25,483 nucleotides of DNA from the NCBI GenBank assembly GCA_024684065.1, contig JAIKXO010000274.1:1-25483 (forward strand). The letters are read 5' to 3'. Every line of letters starts with the position of its first letter. The stretch's first letter is position 1. The notes under the pieces were generated by a model that was not told the origin of the DNA, ran no database searches, and worked only from the letters and a program-made list of their open reading frames with translations. A program made the position numbers and the translations under genes. Below, in pieces: positions 23,534 through 25,483 of this stretch. Origin of the DNA: Lachnospiraceae bacterium (GTDB lineage: Bacteria; Bacillota_A; Clostridia; Lachnospirales; Lachnospiraceae).

Positions 23534-24388
23534 TTAAGCCGCATCCGCATAGCTGAGCAGAGCATCGATAACATCTGCGCCAGGTACCTCATAAAGCACG
23601 CATACTCCGTTGTCAGATGTAAGGACGACACATTCATCTCCTTCATCATCAGTAGTATTCTCTATTCCGAGAGTTATTGAAGCGCCGCTTTCATCATCTG
23701 TAAGAGTAATAGTATCATCGCTGTTTCTTACCACGTCACCGAAAATAGTGACCGCATCACTCTCATCTTCACTGATAGATACGAAAAGGCCCTTGGAAGT
23801 GGTATCGGAAAGAGCCCACATAACCGTTGAGCCGTCATCCGCTGCTCCTGCATAACCTACGGGGAACGCTGCCTTTAAATCCTCGTCAGTTACTTCCGAG
23901 GGTGCTTCAGACATAAGATCAAGCACACCATCTAAGCCGTCCAGTATATCCAGGATAGCCTGGTTCATTGAAAGCAGATCTTCTTCACTCTCAAACTGAT
24001 CCTCTGTAAGCTCGCCCATCTCGTCTATAACGTCCTTAGCCTGCTTGAGAAGGGCTTCAACATCATCATCCTGTGCAATGGATTCATCCATATAAGCTGC
24101 TTCTACCGCATTATAAGCCTCAACCATAGCGGCGTAATTGTCCTGAAGATCAGAAAAGGTATAGCCAGCCTCTTCTGCCGGTGCTTCCTCTGTCTCTTCT
24201 GCAGCTTCTTCCGCAGGTTCTTCTGCAGGCTCTTCTGCAGGCTCTTCTGCAGGCTCTTCTGCCGGTGCTTCCTCTGTCTCTTCCACAGCAGCTTCAGGCT
24301 GAGCTTTTTCTTCATCATCACCACAGCCTGCGAGCATTACGCCTGCCATTGTCATGCTAAGTACGAGTGCCAGTAATTTCTTTTTCAT
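23534..24388 (-). CDS. Acidic-repeat lipoprotein of unknown function
   Basis: A secreted, membrane-anchored protein of 284 residues; I do not recognise its family. The signal peptide ends in a lipobox with Cys22 (MLAGC). Residues about 25-72 are a very acidic Glu/Ala/Pro spacer with EEPA repeated in tandem, flanked by two copies of EETEEAPAEE. Next comes a helical part (about 75-165), then a predicted beta-rich C-terminal domain (about 170-284, with VMWALSDTTSKGLF and a Thr/Asp-rich strand region). AGGAGG lies upstream. The architecture suggests a domain held away from the membrane. TM2 gene 58 bases downstream. Confidence 0.85.
   Translation of the reverse strand: MKKKLLALVLSMTMAGVMLAGCGDDEEKAQPEAAVEETEEAPAEEPAEEPAEEPAEEPAEEAAEETEEAPAEEAGYTFSDLQDNYAAMVEAYNAVEAAYMDESIAQDDDVEALLKQAKDVIDEMGELTEDQFESEEDLLSMNQAILDILDGLDGVLDLMSEAPSEVTDEDLKAAFPVGYAGAADDGSTVMWALSDTTSKGLFVSISEDESDAVTIFGDVVRNSDDTITLTDDESGASITLGIENTTDDEGDECVVLTSDNGVCVLYEVPGADVIDALLSYADAA
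24199..24262 (-). repeat. 12-bp tandem repeat encoding the EEPA spacer
   Basis: Near-identical 12-base units (TCTTCTGCAGGC on the plus strand) repeat about four times inside the lipoprotein gene. Length change would keep the frame and alter the spacer in steps of four residues. Confidence 0.75.
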
Positions 24389-24483
24389 TCTAGTAATTTC
24401 CTCCTGTTTCCCTGTCTTGTAAGACCTTATTAATACAGACCGTAAAAATGACTTTCGTGCATCTAAATATCTGCCGAAAATGT

Positions 24484-24511
24484 ATTTTATCTGTTTTTTA
24501 ATATATTACAA
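24484..24511 (-). promoter_or_regulatory. Possible promoter of the lipoprotein gene
   Basis: On the minus strand, TTGTAA (24511-24506), a 16-base spacer, then TAAAAT (24489-24484), leaving a leader of about 90 bases. Confidence 0.4.
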
Positions 24512-24520
24512 TAGTTTGGG

Positions 24521-24570
24521 CGCAAAAATGCAATTTAGAGCGTGAAAATGTAAGGCGCATATGTTATGAT
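24521..24570 (+). promoter_or_regulatory. Direct repeats and -10 box before the LytTR regulator
   Basis: CGCAAAAATGCAA (24521) and CGTGAAAATGTAA (24541) are imperfect direct repeats with a 20-base period. A TATGAT -10 box follows at 24565-24570, so the second repeat covers the -35 position. LytTR regulators bind paired direct repeats at about this spacing, so this could be an autoregulatory site; the sequence does not match a consensus I know. Confidence 0.4.
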
Positions 24571-24632
24571 GCTATATGACTTTTAACGCGCAGGCGGATT
24601 TGTAAGGAATCGGAAATAACGGGTTATATATA

Positions 24633-25400
24633 ATGAAAATAGCTGTTGTAGATGACCAGACTTCAGAAATATCATTCCTTTGCAGCATTATAGAAAGCTA
24701 TGCTGAAGATACCGGGCTTTCTCTGGAGATAAGCCGCTTTCAGAGCGGCGAGGAGCTGCTTTCCGGTTATCAGCCCTATACTTATTACGTTATTTTTCTT
24801 GATATTTATATGAAAAACATGTCAGGAATTGATGCCGCAAGGCTTATAAGGGATAAAGACAAAGAGACTTCCATTGTTTTTCTGACCTCCAGCAAAGATC
24901 ATATGAAGGATGCCTTTGATCTGCACGCTTTTCAGTATCTTGATAAAGCCGAGGAAACGCTTGAGGATTCTGTTCACCGGCTTTTGGATGAACTATTTAA
25001 AGAACTGGCGGATCCTTCTCCTTATCTCAGCTTTGCAGCAGGCAGGGAAGAAAAACATGTTTATTACAAGGATATCGTCTATGTCAAGAGCAGCAACCAC
25101 AACGTAGATATCCTTGATTCCGCGCATCACAGCTACTCCCCGAGAATGACCTATTCCTCCGTTTATGATATTCTGATCAGTGATGGCCGCTTCCTCCAGA
25201 TTAACCGGGGGATCCTTGTAAATATGGACAAGATAAAGGATTTTGCCCCTATAGCAGATTCACGGCAATTCACATGTGTTCTGGACGGAGATGTAAGTCT
25301 TCCTGTGAGCATCAACGACAGGAAGGCTATAGTGGAAAGATGGCAAAACTACATATTTTACAAAATCCACAGTGATATGAAGAAACGGAGGTCTTTATGA
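24633..25400 (+). CDS. LytTR-family response regulator
   Basis: Two-component regulator of 255 residues. The receiver domain (about 1-120) has the acidic pair Asp7-Asp8, phospho-acceptor Asp57 (IFLDIYM), Thr85 and Lys105. The C-terminal LytTR DNA-binding domain is at about 135-240, including YVKSSNHNVDIL and the FLQINRGILVNMDKI motif. The ribosome site is weak and the leader A/T-rich. Its last codons overlap the next gene by ATGA, the usual arrangement with a sensor kinase of the AgrC/GHKL type. Target genes are not evident; the divergent lipoprotein gene is a candidate. Confidence 0.93.
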   Translation: MKIAVVDDQTSEISFLCSIIESYAEDTGLSLEISRFQSGEELLSGYQPYTYYVIFLDIYMKNMSGIDAARLIRDKDKETSIVFLTSSKDHMKDAFDLHAFQYLDKAEETLEDSVHRLLDELFKELADPSPYLSFAAGREEKHVYYKDIVYVKSSNHNVDILDSAHHSYSPRMTYSSVYDILISDGRFLQINRGILVNMDKIKDFAPIADSRQFTCVLDGDVSLPVSINDRKAIVERWQNYIFYKIHSDMKKRRSL

Positions 25401-25483
25401 TAAGCGGTCCGGAATATCTTGTCTCGCTTGTTTCTTATCTCTGCATCATTCCTGCCGCGGTTCTGTGTTTTGCACCCATGCTT
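25397..25483 (+). CDS. Start of a membrane protein, probable sensor kinase, cut by window end
   Basis: An ATG overlapping the regulator stop (ATGA), with GGAGG seven bases upstream, opens a frame of 29 codons to the window edge. The visible residues are mostly hydrophobic (YLVSLVSYLCIIPAAVLCF), consistent with a first transmembrane helix. The position suggests the cognate histidine kinase, but no kinase motif is visible here. Confidence 0.6.
   Translation, partial: MISGPEYLVSLVSYLCIIPAAVLCFAPML

Overview
The window looks like part of the chromosome of an anaerobic Firmicute, most likely a Lachnospiraceae-type Clostridium relative. The evidence is strong AGGAGG-type ribosome binding sites, lipoproteins with Clostridia-like LxGC lipoboxes and Ala/Glu/Pro-rich linkers, a short Thermotoga-like MetH, a TM2 protein, a LytTR regulator and many intergenic palindromes. 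Base composition is moderate and I see no phage genes, transposases, tRNA or rRNA. The organism call is inference; no marker gene here fixes it.

Layout. (1) 1-4299, minus strand: trxB, metF and a metH that runs off the left edge; metF and metH overlap by ATGA. (2) 4300-5816: a leader with perfect palindromes, a lone short-chain dehydrogenase on the plus strand, and a 193-bp hairpin-rich element with inverted terminal repeats (5550-5742). (3) 5817-8672, minus strand: a methyl-accepting chemotaxis protein and a DHH/DHHA1 phosphoesterase, each with a readable sigma-A-type promoter. (4) 9058-21905, minus strand: twelve genes in one direction forming a sugar/sugar-acid operon. In transcription order they are split transketolase N and C halves, a GarR-like reductase, a YtfQ-like binding lipoprotein, a two-domain ABC ATPase, two RbsC-type permeases, DgoA-type aldolase, DgoD, a zinc MDR dehydrogenase, a PfkB ketodeoxygluconate kinase and glycerate kinase. 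(5) 22375-23061, plus strand: a divergent FadR/FCD-family GntR regulator. The 469-bp gap in between holds opposed promoters, a near-perfect operator palindrome and a strong leader hairpin. (6) 23275-25483: a TM2 protein, an acidic-repeat lipoprotein, and a LytTR response regulator overlapping the start of a membrane protein that leaves the window.

How the genes work together. DgoD, the PfkB kinase and the DgoA-type aldolase make a complete D-galactonate route (galactonate to 2-keto-3-deoxygalactonate to its 6-phosphate to pyruvate plus glyceraldehyde-3-phosphate). The binding protein and permeases resemble the YtfQRT-YjfF galactofuranose importer, and the GntR protein resembles the DgoR type of regulator. 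What the galactonate route does not explain is the promoter-proximal module, split transketolase plus tartronate-semialdehyde-reductase homologue, with glycerate kinase at the far end; the usual source of tartronate semialdehyde (GarL with GarD/GudD) is absent. This combination is the best candidate in the window for an undescribed pathway.

The operon also carries related triple-hairpin repeats on both sides of the ATPase-permease block and a 3' hairpin after the binding-protein gene, which could set different expression levels within the operon.
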